Origin: Solibacillus sp045640265
GTDB taxonomy: Bacteria; Bacillota; Bacilli; Bacillales_A; Planococcaceae
Assembly (NCBI GenBank): GCA_045640265.1
Contig: JAZUES010000252.1
Span: 1-30,192, forward strand
Reading direction: 5' to 3'
Length of the DNA: 30,192 bases
The position numbers and the translations under genes were made by a program. The notes beneath the pieces were generated by a model. It saw only the letters and a program-made list of their open reading frames with translations. It ran no database searches and was not told where the DNA came from. Shown in pieces: positions 14,600 through 24,482 of the stretch; the stretch's first letter is position 1; every line of letters starts with the position of its first letter.

Positions 14600-16425
14600 T
14601 CCCAATCCCCCGTTTCATCAAGTTCATACGGTAAAGTGAAGAAGATTGTTGTACCATGCCCTTCCTCACTTTCCGCCCAAATCTCCCCACCATGGGCTTC
14701 AATCATTTCACGTGCAATAGCAAGCCCTAGACCTGTTCCACCCATTGAACGTGTACGTGCGCGATCTACGCGATAGAAACGGTCGAAAATTCTTTCAACA
14801 TTTTCTCTCGGAATCCCCATGCCATCATCGGAAATCATTACGCGTAGCATATTATCATGCACCGTGAAGCCAAATCGAATATTTCCCCCATTTGGAGAAT
14901 ATTTCAGTGCATTTGAAATGATATTATCGATTACTTGTGTCAGCTTATCGGTGTCAATTTCAACAAAATAACTCGTTTCTGGTAATAAACGAATAAACTC
15001 TACGTTTTGTGATTTTGACATTTCGAAGCGGTCAATAATACGTGTGAAGAACTTATTAAACTCTACAAACTCCATGTTTAATTCGTATTCTTGGCTATCC
15101 ATTTTCGATAGCTGTAATAAATCATTTACAAGGCGAATCATACGCTCTGTTTCTGTTTGCGTCACATTTAAGAACGTTGGTGCAATATTTTCATCACGCC
15201 ATGCTCCGTCTGCTAATGCTTCTAAATAGCTACGCATTGTAGTAAGTGGCGTACGTAATTCATGTGATACATTTGCTACGAATTCTCGACGCTCCATATC
15301 GATTTTTTCCTGCTCAGTAATATCGTGAAGTACTGTAATTAAACCATTTACAAAGCCCGTTTCTTTTTGAATAACGGAGAAGTTAGCACGCAGTACATAC
15401 GGTGCATCATTCATACTAAAATCTAAGTTTACAGATTCCTTCATATGAATTAAATCTTCAAACGTATATTCTTGATCTAAGCCGAGTAACGAAGCAATTG
15501 GTCGATTTAAAGTAGAATCTCTTGTTTCATGAAGTAAGCTAAGTGCTGGATCATTAATTAAAATGATTTTACCTTTTCGGTCCGTTGCAATAACGCCATC
15601 TGTCATGTTACTTAATACGCTTGCCAACTTACGACGCTCTGCCTCTGTTGTCGATTGTGCTTCTTGTAAACGATTGGTTAAATGGTTAAATGCAATGGCT
15701 AACTGACCTATTTCATCTGTACCATAAACACGTACTTTGCGTGAGTAGTTCCCTTTTGACATTGCTTGTGCCTGCTTACGCATATCAGAAATTGGACGTG
15801 TGATCGTACGTGCCACTAGGATTCCTAAAATAATCGTAATGACTAATGACATCGCAATACCTGCTGCGAAAATACGGTTAACTTCACTTAATTGCTCATA
15901 CACTTTTTCAATATTCGATTCAATATAAATAGCACCTAAAATCTCGCCATTCGGTCCAACCTCTCGAATAGGTGATGCTAATACCCATATACGCTTTCCG
16001 GATTCATGGTCTAAAAAAATTGTACTTTTCAAAGTTTCAGAGGAAATTGCATTCTGAATCGTTTCATCATTTACTCGCTGCCCAATGAGCGATTGGTTTT
16101 CATCCTCTGAAGTCGCTAAAATTCGATTACGATTATCAATGACGATAATTTCATTAATATCTTCCTTCGAAAACTCCTTCAAAATGACTCCCAAACTTGT
16201 TTCAATCGGTGCTGAGTCATCCCGTTCCTTCAACATTTCCTCACGAATACTGTAATTTACTAATTCAATTCGTTGTAAAATTGATTCTTGGAAGCTCGTT
16301 TTTAGATTTTCCTCTAATTGCTTTGAAAAATAGATGCCTATTATTTGAAGAGCTATGATAATCAGTAACATGTAAATGAGTACGAGCTTCACATGGATTG
16401 ATTTAAAAAAATTTACCTTCTGCAT
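14596..16425 (-). CDS. walK: Sensor histidine kinase WalK (YycG)
   Basis: A 609-residue kinase of full length. Membrane helix 1 is at about 13-33, an extracytoplasmic sensor domain at 35-182, helix 2 at about 185-204, HAMP at 205-257 and PAS at about 263-360. The phosphoacceptor is His388 in NVSHELRTPL, and the ATP-binding domain has the N box (N505), DDGMGIP and GGTGLGLAIA. It senses cell-wall state (lipid II or cell-wall metabolism, according to species) and phosphorylates WalR. AGGAG supports the ATG at 16425, five bases after the walR stop. Confidence 0.97.
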   Translation of the reverse strand: MQKVNFFKSIHVKLVLIYMLLIIIALQIIGIYFSKQLEENLKTSFQESILQRIELVNYSIREEMLKERDDSAPIETSLGVILKEFSKEDINEIIVIDNRNRILATSEDENQSLIGQRVNDETIQNAISSETLKSTIFLDHESGKRIWVLASPIREVGPNGEILGAIYIESNIEKVYEQLSEVNRIFAAGIAMSLVITIILGILVARTITRPISDMRKQAQAMSKGNYSRKVRVYGTDEIGQLAIAFNHLTNRLQEAQSTTEAERRKLASVLSNMTDGVIATDRKGKIILINDPALSLLHETRDSTLNRPIASLLGLDQEYTFEDLIHMKESVNLDFSMNDAPYVLRANFSVIQKETGFVNGLITVLHDITEQEKIDMERREFVANVSHELRTPLTTMRSYLEALADGAWRDENIAPTFLNVTQTETERMIRLVNDLLQLSKMDSQEYELNMEFVEFNKFFTRIIDRFEMSKSQNVEFIRLLPETSYFVEIDTDKLTQVIDNIISNALKYSPNGGNIRFGFTVHDNMLRVMISDDGMGIPRENVERIFDRFYRVDRARTRSMGGTGLGLAIAREMIEAHGGEIWAESEEGHGTTIFFTLPYELDETGDWE

Positions 16426-16430
16426 AGATT

Positions 16431-17141
16431 CTACTCCTGTTCAGGATTTCGTAAGTAATAGCCAACCCCTCGTCTAGTTACAATCCATAACGGATGACTT
16501 GGGTTATCTTCAATTTTTTCACGTAAACGGCGAATGGTTACGTCTACTGTACGAACGTCCCCAAAATAATCGTAGCCCCAAACGGTTTGTAATAAATGTT
16601 CACGTGTCATCACTTGGCCGATATGTTTTGCTAAATAATGAAGTAATTCAAACTCACGATGTGTTAATTCAATCGTTTCATCGCGTTTTAATACTAAATA
16701 CGCATCTGGTTGAATGGTTAAAGAACCAACCTCAATATCATTTGTTTCGATTTGCGCTTCTTCTACTTGTGCTGGCACATTTAATCGACGCATATTTGCC
16801 TTTACACGAGCAATTAACTCACGCGTACTAAATGGCTTCGTCACATAATCATCTGCTCCCATTTCAAGCCCTAGTACTTTATCGATTTCAGATCCTTTCG
16901 CTGTCAGCATAATAATCGGAAAATCATATTTTTTTCGAATTTCACGGCATACTTCCATACCATCGCGTTTTGGTAACATAATGTCTAATAGCATTAAATC
17001 TGGTAGCTCTTCTTCTACTTTTTGAAGGGCCTCATCTCCATCATAGGCACAAATCACACGGTATCCTTCTTTAATTAAATTGAACTGTAAAATATCTGCA
17101 ATCGGCTTTTCATCGTCAACAACTAAAATCGTTTTGTCCAT
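16431..17141 (-). CDS. walR: Response regulator WalR (YycF)
   Basis: A 236-residue OmpR-family regulator. The receiver domain has DD at 9-10, phosphorylated Asp53, Thr80 and Lys102. The C-terminal winged helix ends in TVDVTIRRLREKIED and GVGYYL. It is essential in most Firmicutes and controls peptidoglycan hydrolases. It is the first gene of walR-walK-yycH-yycI-yycJ. GAGG lies eight bases before the ATG. I found no clear promoter in the roughly 200 bases upstream. Confidence 0.97.
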   Translation of the reverse strand: MDKTILVVDDEKPIADILQFNLIKEGYRVICAYDGDEALQKVEEELPDLMLLDIMLPKRDGMEVCREIRKKYDFPIIMLTAKGSEIDKVLGLEMGADDYVTKPFSTRELIARVKANMRRLNVPAQVEEAQIETNDIEVGSLTIQPDAYLVLKRDETIELTHREFELLHYLAKHIGQVMTREHLLQTVWGYDYFGDVRTVDVTIRRLREKIEDNPSHPLWIVTRRGVGYYLRNPEQE

Positions 17142-17306
17142 AAATTTTTCCTCATTTCTTTTAGAATTTCTATATAAATCAACGGATTATTTTTTTTATC
17201 CCTACCTATTACTCTAACATGGTTTAAGTTTCGATGCATTAGACAGATATTTACACGCAGTTATTTTCCAGGAAATATCTACGTTACTTTCTTAAAATAT
17301 TAAAAA

Positions 17307-17336
17307 TGGGCAGCCCAGATAAACTTGGTCTGCCCA
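17307..17336 (-). terminator. Intrinsic terminator after the M23 peptidase gene
   Basis: TGGGCAGACCA pairs with TGGGCTGCCCA with one mismatch around an 8-base loop. On the minus strand TTTTTAA follows. It isolates walR from the peptidase gene. Confidence 0.85.
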
Positions 17337-17345
17337 CTAATTTGA

Positions 17346-18812
17346 TTAATTTAAATAGGATAACGGGTTCATTACTGAGCCGTTTTTATGAATTTCAAAA
17401 TGTAAGTGAGTCCCTGTTGAACGTCCTGTTGAACCCATTACACCAATCGCAGTACCTTGTTCGACTACTTGTCCGACTGATACGTCAATTTTTGATAAAT
17501 GCGCATAAACTGTTTCATAACCATTATTATGATCAATTATAATATGGTTTCCATAAGTAGCGTGTTTGCCTGCCGTTTTTACAACACCGTTATCTGATGC
17601 TTTAATTGTATAATCTGAAGGGCGTGCAATATCAATTCCTTCATGGGTACGTCCCCAACGATGACCCATTTGACTTGAAATATGCCCTCCAATTGTTGGC
17701 CAAGCAAATGATCCTGTACCAACAGATGGAATAACTTTTGTACCGACAACAACAATATAATCTTTCGGAACTACTAATACATTTTCATCGGTTTGAACAA
17801 TTGATGTGCGATTGCCATTTTCTTCAGTATATATATACGTAGATTCTCTTTTACCGTTTGTACCCTCTTGTTTTACGATGTGTTCACCTTTAAGCATGGT
17901 TTCGTCTTCTTCTACAACTTTAACGAACTCCATTTCTTCTAATGTCTTTTTCTCATAAATTGCATTTACTGAAACATAGGGTTTTTCAACCGTTACATTC
18001 AGCTGCTGACCAATTTGAAGAACTGAAGTAACTGTCAAGGAAGGATTTAGCTGTAATAATTGTGCAATTGTTAAGCCATGTTTGTTGGCAATAGAACCTA
18101 ACACATCCCCAGCTTGTACAGCATAACTTTCTGTTTCAAGCGATCCTGTTTTTAACATTTGAATTGCTTCTTGTACCGTAATGACTTCTGATGGGTCAAT
18201 TGAAATTTGTTCACCCGTAATATCTGCAGACAATCGAACCTCTTTCAATCGGGTTTCTTTTTCTTTTAATTCGGGTAAAGGAGATTCAGAAGTTCTTGCT
18301 TTTAATTCATCTAATTGACTTTGAGAAACGTATTGAAGCTTTAATCCATTAATTACAGCTTCAAAATCATTTTGATCCTTCAATGATGCGATAACAGTAT
18401 CCCCTAATTTCAATGAGTAGGCTTGTGCTTGAACTGTGATGGCCTCTTGTAGTTTCGTTAATGTTGACTGTTCATTTGTATCTACTTCAAATACTTGTTC
18501 AGGAATAATTTTAATATCTTCCTTTGCACTAATGGTCAAATTTTGATACTGTGCACTTGCTTCTTGCTCTTTTTGCTCAACGATTTGTTGAACAGCTACT
18601 TCATTTGCAACTGTGCCAATGTAGTTATTAGCTACATATACATGAAAAATTTTTTCGAATTCATCTTTATCTATCTCCTTAGCGAAACCTAAGTTGAATG
18701 TTACTGTTGAAACCATAAGTGCAAAAATAGTAGCTAGTTTTAGTTTTCCATTGTGACGATTTATTAGACTTAATTTATCTATTAAGCCTCTTTTGTTGCT
18801 ATTCGAACTCAT
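17346..18812 (-). CDS. Secreted LysM-G5-M23 peptidoglycan endopeptidase
   Basis: A 488-residue exported protein. An N-terminal hydrophobic segment at about 25-44 acts as signal or anchor. A poorly conserved region follows, then LysM (about 229-274, YAVQAGDVLGSIANKHG), G5 (about 280-358) and an M23 metallopeptidase domain (about 380-480) with HEGID (His390, Asp394) and HLHF (His469, His471). It should cut peptide cross-links of peptidoglycan while bound to the wall. AAGGGGA precedes the ATG at 18812. It lies next to walR, whose product typically controls such enzymes, and a WalR-like site lies upstream at 18934-18950. Confidence 0.93.
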   Translation of the reverse strand: MSSNSNKRGLIDKLSLINRHNGKLKLATIFALMVSTVTFNLGFAKEIDKDEFEKIFHVYVANNYIGTVANEVAVQQIVEQKEQEASAQYQNLTISAKEDIKIIPEQVFEVDTNEQSTLTKLQEAITVQAQAYSLKLGDTVIASLKDQNDFEAVINGLKLQYVSQSQLDELKARTSESPLPELKEKETRLKEVRLSADITGEQISIDPSEVITVQEAIQMLKTGSLETESYAVQAGDVLGSIANKHGLTIAQLLQLNPSLTVTSVLQIGQQLNVTVEKPYVSVNAIYEKKTLEEMEFVKVVEEDETMLKGEHIVKQEGTNGKRESTYIYTEENGNRTSIVQTDENVLVVPKDYIVVVGTKVIPSVGTGSFAWPTIGGHISSQMGHRWGRTHEGIDIARPSDYTIKASDNGVVKTAGKHATYGNHIIIDHNNGYETVYAHLSKIDVSVGQVVEQGTAIGVMGSTGRSTGTHLHFEIHKNGSVMNPLSYLN

Positions 18813-18933
18813 GATAAGTCCCCTTCCAAAAAATATCTTATCTATTAAAAAAAGTGTAGTATTTTTCCAATTTAAAATTCACACTCCGATAATGTATCAT
18901 ATTTTTGGTTTCCAATGAACTACTTCTACTTTT

Positions 18934-18950
18934 TGTAACATAATTGTATT
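18934..18950 (+). promoter_or_regulatory. Candidate WalR binding site upstream of the M23 peptidase
   Basis: TGTAAC-N5-TGTATT matches the WalR direct repeat TGTWAH-N5-TGTWAH at 11 of 12 positions. It lies about 125 bp upstream of the peptidase start, on the opposite strand, next to a TTGGAA -35-like hexamer at 18910-18915. The rest of 18813-19094 shows no gene. Confidence 0.45.
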
Positions 18951-19094
18951 AATTTATAAAAATTTGTAACATTTACTATTCCTAGCATTATCATGTGCTA
19001 CTTTCTTTTTTTATATTCAATTTCTAGTTTTTTTATGCTTAGTTAATGTAATTTACCTACCTTTTTTGGTTAAAATAGAGAGAAAATTATATAC

Positions 19095-19135
19095 AAAAAA
19101 GCAGAAGTATTGTGATTCAATACTTCTGCTTTTTT
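19095..19135. terminator. Strong bidirectional terminator after purA
   Basis: An 18-bp perfect inverted repeat (19095-19112 with 19118-19135) and 5-base loop; the stem ends in A-tracts and T-tracts that give U runs on both strands. It lies 16 bp beyond the purA stop. Confidence 0.92.
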
Positions 19136-19151
19136 AATTTCAGGTATAACT

Positions 19152-20438
19152 TTAAACCCAGATATCATTCACAATATTTGTTTGTTCACGTGCTGGACCC
19201 ACAGAGAATGTCATTAAGTTAATACCTGTTAACTCGACAACGCGATTCACATAGTTACGTGCATTTTCAGGAAGTTCTTCTAATGTACGGATAGTTGTAA
19301 TATCTTCTGACCAGCCTGGTAACTCTTCATAAATTGGCTCACATTTTTCAATAATTTCTAAATTCGCTGGATACTCAGTAATAATTTCACCATTGTAGTT
19401 GTAGGCAGTACAAATTTTAACCGTTTTAAGACCTGATAATACGTCAATTGAGTTAAGGGCTAAATCTGTAATTCCTGACACACGACGAGAGTGACGAACG
19501 ACAACTGAATCAAACCAACCCACACGACGAGGACGTCCTGTTGTTGTACCATATTCACGACCTACTTCACGAATTTGATGACCAATTTCATCAAGTAATT
19601 CTGTAGGAAATGGCCCATCCCCTACACGAGATGTATATGCTTTACATACCCCAACAACACGCTCTACAGCATTTGGACCAACACCAGATCCAATCGCAAT
19701 TCCACCTGCTACTGGGTTAGAAGATGTTACGAACGGATACGTACCTTGATCGACGTCTAGCATAATGCCTTGTGCACCTTCAAATAATACTTTTCCGCCT
19801 TCATCAATTACATCATTTAATACTTTGGATGTATCTGTTACATATTTTGCAATTTCTTGACCATATGCATAATATTCTTCAAATGTATCTTCAAAGTTTA
19901 AGCCTTCTACTTCATAAAACTTTGTAAAAAGGCGGTTTTTTAATTCTAAGTTTGCACGTAGTTTCTTTTCAAAAGTCGGTTTATCTAATAAGTCTGCAAT
20001 ACGAATACCAATTCGTCCTACTTTATCTTGATAACATGGTCCAATTCCTTTTGCTGTTGTACCAATTTTTTGATCGCCACGGCTTGCCTCATCAACGATA
20101 TCTTGATGAATATGATAAGGTAAAATCACATGTGCACGGTTTGAAATACGTAAATTTGATGTATCCACGCCTCTTGCTTGTAACCCTTTTAGCTCTGTCA
20201 CAATTGACTTTGGATTAATGACCACACCATTACCAATTACAGATAATTTATCTGAATAAAAAATACCTGATGGAATTAAATGTAGCTTATATGTTTCTTC
20301 ACCAATTTTAATTGTATGCCCTGCGTTATCTCCACCTGCAAAACGTGCGATGGCATCTGCCTTTTTAGATAGGAAATCTGTAATTTTCCCTTTACCTTCG
20401 TCTCCCCACTGTGTACCTACTACAACTACTGCTGTCAT
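19152..20438 (-). CDS. purA: Adenylosuccinate synthetase
   Basis: A 428-residue enzyme of standard length, opening with VVVVGTQWGDEGKGK (the GTP-binding P-loop) and carrying GTTAKGIGPCY, FEGAQG and TTTGRPRRVGW. It converts IMP, aspartate and GTP to adenylosuccinate in AMP synthesis. GGAGGTG lies seven bases before the ATG at 20438. The 200 bases upstream contain no recognisable PurR box or riboswitch. It is a single-gene unit between terminators at 20639-20682 and 19095-19135. Confidence 0.97.
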   Translation of the reverse strand: MTAVVVVGTQWGDEGKGKITDFLSKKADAIARFAGGDNAGHTIKIGEETYKLHLIPSGIFYSDKLSVIGNGVVINPKSIVTELKGLQARGVDTSNLRISNRAHVILPYHIHQDIVDEASRGDQKIGTTAKGIGPCYQDKVGRIGIRIADLLDKPTFEKKLRANLELKNRLFTKFYEVEGLNFEDTFEEYYAYGQEIAKYVTDTSKVLNDVIDEGGKVLFEGAQGIMLDVDQGTYPFVTSSNPVAGGIAIGSGVGPNAVERVVGVCKAYTSRVGDGPFPTELLDEIGHQIREVGREYGTTTGRPRRVGWFDSVVVRHSRRVSGITDLALNSIDVLSGLKTVKICTAYNYNGEIITEYPANLEIIEKCEPIYEELPGWSEDITTIRTLEELPENARNYVNRVVELTGINLMTFSVGPAREQTNIVNDIWV

Positions 20439-20638
20439 ATTTGAGCACCTCCGACGATAAATACCCTTTTAAGTCTTCTAACTCAACGGGGTACTTTCTC
20501 TTTTCTTTTTTAAACCTTTTGAAAAACGTGCGACTATGTCTTTTCATCGCAAAGGACCTATTTCAAAATGATTGTAAACAGCTCCTGTACGATGAACCAT
20601 GAACATTTTAACAATTCTAAAAGGGAAAAGTCAACAAA

Positions 20639-20682
20639 AAACACGAACATCTTTGAAATTCATCCAAAAAATGTTCGTGTTT
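20639..20682 (-). terminator. Intrinsic terminator after dnaB
   Basis: AAACACGAACAT (20639-20650) pairs with ATGTTCGTGTTT (20671-20682) across a 20-base loop, and U-rich TTTTTTG follows on the minus strand. It closes the yybS-gdpP-rplI-dnaB transcript. Confidence 0.8.
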
Positions 20683-20687
20683 AATAG

Positions 20688-22040
20688 CTATTCTTCCCGC
20701 GGTGGCGGGGTAAACTCTAAATTTAAAAATTTATTGTATTCTTTTCGGAATGCTAAACTTACCGTACCAGTTGGGCCGTTACGTTGCTTAGCAATAATAA
20801 TTTCGATAATATCTTTGCTTTCAGATTCCTTATCATAGTAGTCATCACGATAAAGAAAGGCAACGATATCGGCATCTTGCTCAATTGAACCGGATTCACG
20901 TAAGTCACTCATCATTGGACGCTTATCTTGACGTTGCTCTACACCACGTGAAAGCTGTGATAAGGCAATTACAGGTACCTTTAATTCACGTGCTAACCCT
21001 TTTAATGAACGTGAAATTTCCGATACTTCTTGTTGACGGTTTTCGCCTGGCTTCCCACTACCTAAAATTAACTGTAGGTAATCAATCAGGATCATACCTA
21101 GTCCTTGTTCCTTTGCTAGTCGTCTACATTTCGCACGAATATCCGTCATACGAACACCTGGTGAGTCATCAATATAAATTCCTGAGTTTGATAAACTTCC
21201 CATTGCCATGGTCAGTTTGCTCCAGTCCTCTGTTTCCAAAGCCCCTGTACGTAAGCGTTGTGCATCAATATTCCCCTCTGCACATAACATACGCATAACA
21301 AGTTGGTCTGCACCCATCTCTAATGAGAAGATGGCTACATTTTCGCGAGCCTTTACTGCTACACTTTGTGCAACATTTAATGCAAAGGCTGTTTTACCAA
21401 CGGATGGACGGGCTGCAACGATAATTAAATCGTTACGCTGAAACCCAGCTGTCATCTTATCTAAATCACGGAATCCTGTAGGAATACCTGTCACATCGCC
21501 GTCACGTGATTGCAATTGCTCAATATTATCAAATGTTTGCACTAATACATCTTTTACGTGCTTAAAGTCTCCCGCATTTTTTCGGTTAGAAACTTCAAGC
21601 ATTTTCTTTTCAGCTTCCGCTAAAAGTACTTCTACTTCGTCTTCACGCGTATACCCATCGTCTGCAATTTTTGATGCGACACGAATCAGTCTGCGTAAAA
21701 GTGCCTTCTCTTCCACAATTTTTGCATAGTGTGCAATGTTTGCAGCCGTCGGAACAGCACTGGCAAGCTCCGTTAAATAACTAAGCCCTCCAACATCTTC
21801 TAACTCTTTTTTTGCTGATAATTCTTCTGTAACAGTGACAACATCTATCGCATTTCCTCTATCGCTTAAGTTCAGCATCGTTTGGAAAATCTTTTGATGT
21901 GCAATATGATAAAAATCATCAGCAATAACAATTTCAGATGCTGTTATAAGTGCTTGTGGATCAAGGAAAATCGCGCCAATGACCGATTGCTCGGCTTCAT
22001 TATTATGTGGAGGAACGCGGTCCATCATGGATTCGTTCAT
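20688..22040 (-). CDS. dnaB: Replicative DNA helicase
   Basis: A 450-residue hexameric helicase (named dnaC in Bacillus subtilis). The N-terminal domain has EAEQSVIGAIFLDP. The RecA-like domain has Walker A ARPSVGKTAF (Lys216, Thr217), LILIDYLQLI-like Walker B (ILIDYLQLI) and the SDLRESGSIEQDAD region. It unwinds DNA at the fork and interacts with DnaG primase. AAGGAG supports the ATG at 22040, 12 bp after the rplI stop. Confidence 0.97.
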   Translation of the reverse strand: MNESMMDRVPPHNNEAEQSVIGAIFLDPQALITASEIVIADDFYHIAHQKIFQTMLNLSDRGNAIDVVTVTEELSAKKELEDVGGLSYLTELASAVPTAANIAHYAKIVEEKALLRRLIRVASKIADDGYTREDEVEVLLAEAEKKMLEVSNRKNAGDFKHVKDVLVQTFDNIEQLQSRDGDVTGIPTGFRDLDKMTAGFQRNDLIIVAARPSVGKTAFALNVAQSVAVKARENVAIFSLEMGADQLVMRMLCAEGNIDAQRLRTGALETEDWSKLTMAMGSLSNSGIYIDDSPGVRMTDIRAKCRRLAKEQGLGMILIDYLQLILGSGKPGENRQQEVSEISRSLKGLARELKVPVIALSQLSRGVEQRQDKRPMMSDLRESGSIEQDADIVAFLYRDDYYDKESESKDIIEIIIAKQRNGPTGTVSLAFRKEYNKFLNLEFTPPPREE

Positions 22041-22052
22041 CGTTGTCGCTCC

Positions 22053-22499
22053 TTATTCTTCAATTACATGTACTTTTAATGTAGCCTTTACTTCATGGTG
22101 CAATTTTACAGGAACATTTGAGAAGCCTAATGAACGGATTCCGTCATTACATTCCATTTTACGTTTGTCGATTTTAAAGCCATGTTTCTTTTGTAATGCT
22201 TCCGCAATTTGTTTCGTAGAAATCGAACCAAATAGACGGCCGCCTTCACCTGATTTTGCCTTCACTTCAACTGTGATAGCTTCTAATTGCTCTTTTAAAT
22301 CTTTTGCCGCTTGTAATTCAGCCGCTGCATTTTTTTCTTTTAATCGTTTTTGACCTTCTAATTCGCTTATTGCCTGGTTATTTGCTTCTTTTGCATAACC
22401 ATTTTTAATTAAAAAGTTGCGGCCGTATCCTTCTGCCACTTCTTTAATATCACCTTTTTTAGCTGTGCCTTTAACATCTTTTAGAAATACTACTTTCAT
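22053..22499 (-). CDS. rplI: 50S ribosomal protein L9
   Basis: A 148-residue L9. It has the N-terminal RNA-binding domain (MKVVFLKDVKGTAKKGDIKE, YGRNFLIKNGYA), a long connecting helix at about 41-74, and a C-terminal domain with GGRLFGSIST. The ATG overlaps the gdpP stop as ATGA, as in other Bacillales, so it is translationally coupled. Confidence 0.97.
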   Translation of the reverse strand: MKVVFLKDVKGTAKKGDIKEVAEGYGRNFLIKNGYAKEANNQAISELEGQKRLKEKNAAAELQAAKDLKEQLEAITVEVKAKSGEGGRLFGSISTKQIAEALQKKHGFKIDKRKMECNDGIRSLGFSNVPVKLHHEVKATLKVHVIEE

Positions 22500-24469
22500 G
22501 ATTCTTTACTCCCTTCGACTACTTCAGTAATTGCTTGATTTAAATATTTCCTTGCTTCGTCAATCGAATTTGCTTCGATTTGTGTTGCAGCATTTGTTAA
22601 ATGCCCACCACCACCAAGCTTTTCCATAACGAGCTGTACATTTATTTCACCTAAGCTGCGCGCACTAATTCCAATTAATCCATCATTACGATGTGCAATA
22701 ACAAACGAAGCACCGACATCTTTTATTGTCAGTAAAATATCCGCTGTTTGTGCGATTAATACAGAATCATATATTTTCGAATCTTCGCCGTTTGCAACGG
22801 CAATTCCTTTATACGGAAATTGTATCGTTTGTATAATTTTTGAACGCGCAACATACGTATCAACATCTTCTTTTAATAACCGCTGAATAAGAACGGTATC
22901 AGCACCTAATGTACGCAAATAGGAAGCTGCTTCAAACGTTCGAGACCCTGTTCGTAATGTAAAGCTTTTTGTGTCTACTATAATACCAGATAAAAGTGCC
23001 GTTGCTTCTAGCGTAACAACCTTTTCGTTTTTTGGTTGATATTCTAATAACTCAGTCACTAGCTCTGCTGTAGATGACGCATATGGCTCCATATAAACAA
23101 GTGTTGGGTTTGAAATAAATTCTTCGCCACGTCGATGATGGTCAATTACTATGACTTTATCGGTTTTACTCAACAAGCGATCATCAATAACAAGACTTGG
23201 CTTATGCGTATCGACGATAACTACTAATGATTTTGAAGTCATTTTTGATAACGCCTCTTCTGGTGTAATAAAACGATCATAAAAGTCCGTTTTTTCCTCC
23301 AGCTCCTTCATCAATCGACCAACACTTCCACGAACTTCATTAAAGTTTACAACAATATAACCCTCTACTCCATTCATCGCGGCCATTTTACGTACCCCTA
23401 CTGACGCTCCAATAGAGTCCATATCTGGATTTTTATGTCCCATAACGAATACACGATCACTATCTTGAATTAAATCACGTAGTGCATGTGAGATGACACG
23501 TGCGCGTACTCTTGTTCGTTTTTCTACTGGGTTTGTTTTGCCCCCATAAAAACGAATTTTTCCATCAGCTTGTTTAATTGCTACTTGGTCGCCTCCACGC
23601 CCTAATACTAAATCAAGACTTGATTGAGCTAGCTGACCTAGTTCTAATAAGGACTGCGACCCTGCACCAATCCCAATACTTAATGTTAATGAAAGATTTT
23701 TTTGCATTGTTCGCTCACGCATCACATCTAAAATAGAGAAACGCTTTTGCTCAAGCTGTTCTAAAATTGATTCATTTAATACAATGACAAAACGATCCGA
23801 TGCAAAGCGCTTTGCATACATATCGTAATGGGCAGCCCATTCATTAACAATGGATGTAACCATTGTATTTGTTAAACTGCGTGCCTGGTCATCCATACCT
23901 GATGTAATTTCATCATAATTATCAATGAATAAAATTCCCAGCACTGTACGATCCGCAAAGTATTTCGTTTCAATTTCTACCTGTTTCGTTATATCAAAGA
24001 AGTATAATAATCTCTCTTCTTTTTTATAAAATACATGATACTTTCGATTATGAATGGTTAAAGTCATTTCATTTTTTTGATCTTGATTAACAAATACATG
24101 TAAATCCTCTGAAAGTGCATAGATTTCATGACCAATTAATGATTCCGACTTTAATACCTTCAACATGAACGGATTCGCCCAGTCTACCATAAACTGTTCG
24201 TTCATAATTAATATCCCAAAAGGCATTTCTAAAAAGGCTTCTTCTCCTACATTTTTCATACGATAGGACAAAGACTCAATATATTTTTCTGTTTCTATAT
24301 ACGTAACTAGTTCTAACTTCAACGTATAATAAATGATGCATGCAAAAACTAAAATATAGGCAATTCCAATCCATACATTCCAATTCATAATAAGGATAGC
24401 TGCTACTATTCCAAGTATAAATAGTGCTAAAAGCGGATAACGAATTGGTCTTTTACGAAAAATCCCCAT
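22496..24469 (-). CDS. gdpP: Cyclic di-AMP phosphodiesterase GdpP
   Basis: A 657-residue membrane phosphodiesterase matching Bacillus subtilis GdpP (YybT) in length and order. Two membrane helices lie at about 11-50, a PAS-like domain at 80-160 and a degenerate GGDEF domain at about 175-305. The DHH domain has GHKNPDMDS (His345, Asp349, Asp351), Asp420, DHH at 443-445 and Asp499, and DHHA1 ends in GGGGH (619-623). It hydrolyses c-di-AMP to pApA and thereby affects potassium balance and wall stress. I use the ATG at 24469, with GAGGAG nine bases upstream, not the longer frame to 24520, which lies inside yybS. Confidence 0.95.
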   Translation of the reverse strand: MGIFRKRPIRYPLLALFILGIVAAILIMNWNVWIGIAYILVFACIIYYTLKLELVTYIETEKYIESLSYRMKNVGEEAFLEMPFGILIMNEQFMVDWANPFMLKVLKSESLIGHEIYALSEDLHVFVNQDQKNEMTLTIHNRKYHVFYKKEERLLYFFDITKQVEIETKYFADRTVLGILFIDNYDEITSGMDDQARSLTNTMVTSIVNEWAAHYDMYAKRFASDRFVIVLNESILEQLEQKRFSILDVMRERTMQKNLSLTLSIGIGAGSQSLLELGQLAQSSLDLVLGRGGDQVAIKQADGKIRFYGGKTNPVEKRTRVRARVISHALRDLIQDSDRVFVMGHKNPDMDSIGASVGVRKMAAMNGVEGYIVVNFNEVRGSVGRLMKELEEKTDFYDRFITPEEALSKMTSKSLVVIVDTHKPSLVIDDRLLSKTDKVIVIDHHRRGEEFISNPTLVYMEPYASSTAELVTELLEYQPKNEKVVTLEATALLSGIIVDTKSFTLRTGSRTFEAASYLRTLGADTVLIQRLLKEDVDTYVARSKIIQTIQFPYKGIAVANGEDSKIYDSVLIAQTADILLTIKDVGASFVIAHRNDGLIGISARSLGEINVQLVMEKLGGGGHLTNAATQIEANSIDEARKYLNQAITEVVEGSKES

Positions 24470-24482
24470 TTTAATCAGCTCC

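Noticed and set aside
20458..20486. TTGAGT-17-TATTTA as a purA promoter
   Set aside because: The transcript would start within the purA ribosome binding site, so it is probably not the functional promoter.
20599..20838. Plus-strand open frame overlapping the end of dnaB
   Set aside because: It lies opposite dnaB and its terminator, with no independent coding evidence.
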